Shown: piece by piece, positions 4,321 to 6,485 of the stretch | Numbering within the stretch: position 1 is the first letter of the stretch | Layout of the letters: each line of letters starts with the position of its first letter | Assembly: GCA_048621635.1 (NCBI GenBank) | Contig: JBMCWH010000023.1 | Coordinates: forward strand, 1 to 6,485 | DNA: 6,485 nucleotides | From: JBMCWH01 sp048621635 | Lineage (GTDB): Bacteria > Patescibacteriota > WWE3 > JAUXAW01 > JAYEID01 | Direction of reading: 5' to 3' | Notes under the pieces: generated by a model | The model's database searches: none | Told to the model about the DNA's origin: nothing | What the model saw: only the letters and a program-made list of their open reading frames with translations | Program-made: the position numbers and the translations under genes

Positions 4321-5733
4321 CTAACTACTATCTTCTCGTTTGTATTCCTCCAACTCTTTTATCCTGTCGCGCAGCTGCGCAGCGCGTTCAAACTCTTCTC
4401 TTCCCGCAACCTCTTTCATTTCTTCCCGAAGATTATTAATCATCTTGTCAACCTCCTCATCAGGAAGCTGAGGCAACCCCTGGTCCGTCCTTTCTCTTAC
4501 TTCCTCATCCTCTTTCCGAGAAAGTTCTGTTACTTTCCCGCTCCTTTGCCATTCAAAGCCGGTGAAAATAATCTGGGCATAAAGATTCTGTGCTTTTTCT
4601 TCTTTCTCAGGAGAAACATCGGGAAGATGTTCTACAACCTCTTTAAGTTCGTGCGCACCTCTTTCAATCATTTCCAAGCTCCACCAAGGGCGTGCAGACG
4701 CCCACCAATACTGGTCGCTGTGGAGAGCTCTGTCAAGAAGTCGCCGCGCGCCTAACCACTTCTTCTGAACAGAATTTTCAATTTTCAAATTTTCATTTAA
4801 TTTATTACTTGAAATTTTAAATTGGGAATTCCGAACTGCTTCTATAGCCAGGTCAGTTAGTTCCCACTGCATTTGATGAATTTCATTATCAGGATCGTCC
4901 CAACGAGAAAAAGGGGCATTCCTCTCCAAATCCTTTTCCATCAAAGCCCAAGTGGAAGGAACTGTCTCCATCTCCTCCTCCTGAGAAAAAAGGTCTAATA
5001 AATCCGAAACCAGAACTGTTTCTGTTTGCGAGGAATTAAAGATCTCAAACAGCAGTTTTTCCATCCCCGGCCTGTGGTGCCCAAATGTCTCTCCATCCAT
5101 GGCAGTAAGAAGATACTCGTCTTTAGAGATTTTACTTGAAAAATAATCTTCAAAAAGATCCACAGTACCTAACTGCCCGGAAAGAATCTTAAAAGAACTT
5201 TTTCTCTCGCGAAAAAATATATGCAAGGGAATATCTTTTATCTTGTAGACACGATCGTACTTAACTTGCCCAAAACCACCCTGGTAAGAAATTTCCTCTG
5301 CCAGAACCCACTGAAAATCGTACTCACTAACAATTTCTGCCAAATATCGATTGTAAGCAGATTCAGGAGGAAAGAATCCTTTAGGTTTATAAAGATCTCC
5401 AAAATACTTTTGGTGAGTTTCCAAATCCAACTCAATCTGACGCCTAATTTCCTCAGGAGGGAGCTTAGGAAGCACGGGATGGTATTTTGCAGAAGATGTA
5501 AGTTCTACCTGCCCCGACTCTAAAAGGCCACCTAAACGGTCAATCATCTCTGCTAGACCATACTCAGACCACAAATCAAGCAAACAGGAAGTAACATTGA
5601 GAGTAAGGTGGGCATCCGGTGCGTTTTCTAGCTCTTTAAATATACGCCGGTAGGCCTCGTCTGTAACTTTATTCAGAATTTCTTCTGTTTGTGTAGGTGG
5701 TTGATAAAAATGTAGAAAACAAGCCCATTTCAT
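4321..5733 (-). CDS. Glycoside hydrolase family 57 protein with C-terminal UVR motif
   Basis: The 470-residue protein has the conserved GH57 regions in order: HFYQPP (8-13), GQVELTSSAKYHPVLP (74-89), FPPESAY (121-127) with Glu124 as the expected nucleophile, and AMDGETFGHH (211-220) with Asp213 as the expected acid/base. A helical region with HSDQYWWAS (338-346) follows. GH57 enzymes retain configuration and act on alpha-glucans (amylase, 4-alpha-glucanotransferase, branching enzyme) or alpha-galactosides. No signal peptide is visible, so it probably acts inside the cell. Residues about 428-465 match the UVR motif of UvrB, UvrC, ClpC and McsA (LREEMKEVAGREEFERAAQL), a helical-hairpin protein-interaction module unusual on a glycosidase. 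Residues about 301-321 come from an in-frame palindromic insert. The ATG at 5733 lies only about 14 nt after the predicted transcription start and has no Shine-Dalgarno. Family assignment is firm; substrate is unknown. Confidence 0.88.
   Translation of the reverse strand: MKWACFLHFYQPPTQTEEILNKVTDEAYRRIFKELENAPDAHLTLNVTSCLLDLWSEYGLAEMIDRLGGLLESGQVELTSSAKYHPVLPKLPPEEIRRQIELDLETHQKYFGDLYKPKGFFPPESAYNRYLAEIVSEYDFQWVLAEEISYQGGFGQVKYDRVYKIKDIPLHIFFRERKSSFKILSGQLGTVDLFEDYFSSKISKDEYLLTAMDGETFGHHRPGMEKLLFEIFNSSQTETVLVSDLLDLFSQEEEMETVPSTWALMEKDLERNAPFSRWDDPDNEIHQMQWELTDLAIEAVRNSQFKISSNKLNENLKIENSVQKKWLGARRLLDRALHSDQYWWASARPWWSLEMIERGAHELKEVVEHLPDVSPEKEEKAQNLYAQIIFTGFEWQRSGKVTELSRKEDEEVRERTDQGLPQLPDEEVDKMINNLREEMKEVAGREEFERAAQLRDRIKELEEYKREDSS
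4756..4884. repeat. 129-bp block shared with the second GH57 gene, copy A
   Basis: It matches 6062-6190 at a constant offset of 1306 bp with five differences, about 96 % identity. The part 4832-4884 is identical. At its core, 4772-4831 is a 60-bp imperfect palindrome bounded by GAATT and GAATTC, AT-rich, exactly 20 codons long and without a stop in the reading frame used. It encodes the Asn/Lys/Ile-rich stretch about 301-321 of the GH57 protein, interrupting otherwise conserved helical sequence. Confidence 0.85.
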
Positions 5734-5741
5734 AAGATAAA

Positions 5742-5779
5742 CTGGCAGGTATTATAACATAATACCCACTACCTGTCAG
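5742..5779. promoter_or_regulatory. Operator-like inverted repeat over the GH57 promoter
   Basis: CTGGCAGGTA (5742-5751) and TACCTGTCAG (5770-5779) are complementary at 9 of 10 positions. One arm covers the -35 and the other the predicted start site. A second symmetric pair, GGTATTA (5748-5754) and TAATACC (5760-5766), is nested inside. The site lacks a T-run, so a repressor binding site is more likely than a terminator. The regulator is unknown. Confidence 0.5.
5751..5779 (-). promoter_or_regulatory. Promoter of the GH57-UVR gene
   Basis: On the minus strand: CTGACA (5779-5774, five of six -35 bases), 17-bp spacer, and TATAAT (5756-5751) preceded by TGT as an extended -10. The transcript should start near 5744-5746, leaving only about 12-14 nt before the ATG. 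It lies in the 73-bp gap between the two GH57 genes, so this gene is not solely dependent on read-through. Confidence 0.7.
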
Positions 5780-5806
5780 GACATACCCCAACAAAAAACA
5801 CAAAGT

Positions 5807-6485
5807 TTAAGTACCAAATTCCACTCCACCCTCCTCTACTATCCCCTCACCGTGCAAATCTACACCTAGATCAACTATCTCCTGATACAAACTTCTCGCC
5901 TCCTGTTTAGTTTTTTCATTAGCATCAGGTACAGTAACCACCACGTCTCGAAGCATTTTCACCCCCTTTTCTACCATACCCAAATGCCAGACATGTTTTC
6001 CTTCTGCCCAAAAATATTGGTCACTGTGGAGAGCTTTATCGAGAAGATGACGAGCTTTAAGCCACTGCTTCTGAGCAGAATTTTCAATTTTTAAATTTTC
6101 ATTTAATTTATCACTTAAAATTTTAAATTGGGAATTCCGAACTGCTTCTATAGCCAGGTCAGTTAGTTCCCACTGCATTTGATGAATTTCGTTGTTGGGA
6201 TCTTCCCAGCGGGGGTAATAAATTTGTTCCCCTTCCTCCATCCGCTTTCCCCAAGAAGATTTACCTATTTTAACTTCCAAACCAGGTGGAAAATCCTCAA
6301 TTATTTCAGTAACGGTGTACAACCTAAGATTACCATTTTTCATCTCCGATTCAGAGCTTAAAGCGAAAAGTTGCTCCAGCAGATTAAGTTGGGAAGGCTG
6401 ATGCCATCCAAAAGTCTCTCCATCCAAACAGAGGATAGGATTCTCGCGGATTTGAGGAGGATTTACGCTGATCTGAGGAGGATTT
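5807..6485 (-). CDS. Glycoside hydrolase family 57 protein, partial (N-terminal part beyond right edge)
   Basis: The frame is open from the right edge to a TAA at 5809-5807, giving at least 225 residues. The start is outside the window: the TTG at 6427-6425 is an internal Leu codon in LDGETFGWHQP, the GH57 region holding the acid/base Asp. The conserved upstream regions with the nucleophile must lie further right. After it come DPNNEIHQMQWELTDLAIEA, the shared palindromic insert, and HSDQYFWAEG, all parallel to the neighbouring GH57 protein. It ends without a UVR motif, at VDLHGEGIVEEGGVEFGT. It is a tandem paralog 73 bp upstream of that gene. No clear terminator separates them. Substrate is unknown; alpha-glucan metabolism is the family's usual field. 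Confidence 0.85.
   Translation of the reverse strand, partial: NPPQISVNPPQIRENPILCLDGETFGWHQPSQLNLLEQLFALSSESEMKNGNLRLYTVTEIIEDFPPGLEVKIGKSSWGKRMEEGEQIYYPRWEDPNNEIHQMQWELTDLAIEAVRNSQFKILSDKLNENLKIENSAQKQWLKARHLLDKALHSDQYFWAEGKHVWHLGMVEKGVKMLRDVVVTVPDANEKTKQEARSLYQEIVDLGVDLHGEGIVEEGGVEFGT
6062..6190. repeat. 129-bp block shared with the first GH57 gene, copy B
   Basis: Counterpart of 4756-4884. The palindromic core is 6078-6137, 60 bp, with three differences from copy A. It is also in frame, encoding NSQFKILSDKLNENLKIENS. Outside this block the two GH57 genes are visibly much less alike at both protein and DNA level. Confidence 0.85.
6453..6485. repeat. 21-bp tandem repeat start inside the second GH57 gene
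   Basis: TGAGGAGGATTT occurs at 6453-6464 and 6474-6485, a period of 21 bp or seven codons. It gives NPPQISV-NPPQIRE on the minus strand just before the DGETFG motif. The repeat reaches the edge, so its copy number is unknown. The neighbouring paralog has no such repeat at this place. Confidence 0.6.

Overview
The window looks like a piece of a small bacterial genome, most plausibly a Candidate Phyla Radiation (Patescibacteria) member, perhaps Microgenomates-like. The clues are AT-rich genes, compact ribosomal proteins, and intergenic DNA full of short degenerate repeats and palindromes; no single marker proves the lineage. UGA is not read as sense in any gene seen.

Positions 1-1453 read leftward (minus strand) as a probable tRNA/ribosomal operon: an extended -10 promoter at 1445-1453, then tRNA-Thr(UGU), tRNA-Tyr(GUA), a 78-residue GIY-YIG protein, tRNA-Thr(GGU) and the start of rpmG (L33), which leaves the window. 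This resembles the widespread tRNA-Thr/Tyr/Gly/Thr cluster that leads into rpmG or tuf, secE, nusG and rplKA. All three tRNAs encode CCA. A palindromic element of about 130 bp sits directly at each tRNA 3' end, and those behind the two tRNA-Thr genes lie within a 205-bp perfect direct repeat.

Positions 1544-2098 hold no convincing protein gene. On the minus strand a TTGACA/17/TGC-TAAACT promoter, a structured stretch of about 280 nt and a perfect 11-bp hairpin with a T-run form a self-contained non-coding RNA unit. Its 5' part carries a 6S-RNA-like signature. Degenerate tandem repeats separate it from the next operon.

Positions 2133-3228 read rightward: a strong promoter, an L10 leader with an attenuator hairpin, rplJ (L10) and rplL (L7/L12), the two parts of the ribosomal stalk. 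They point away from the rpmG side, so the ancestral rpl/sec cluster appears to have been broken or inverted here.

Positions 3221-6485 read leftward: an APH-family phosphotransferase overlapping the end of rplL by 8 bp, a complete GH57 glycoside hydrolase with a C-terminal UVR motif, and a second GH57 paralog cut by the right edge. The paralogs share a 129-bp, about 96 % identical block containing an in-frame 60-bp palindrome. A carbohydrate-related role for this half is inferred from the GH57 family; the kinase substrate is unknown.
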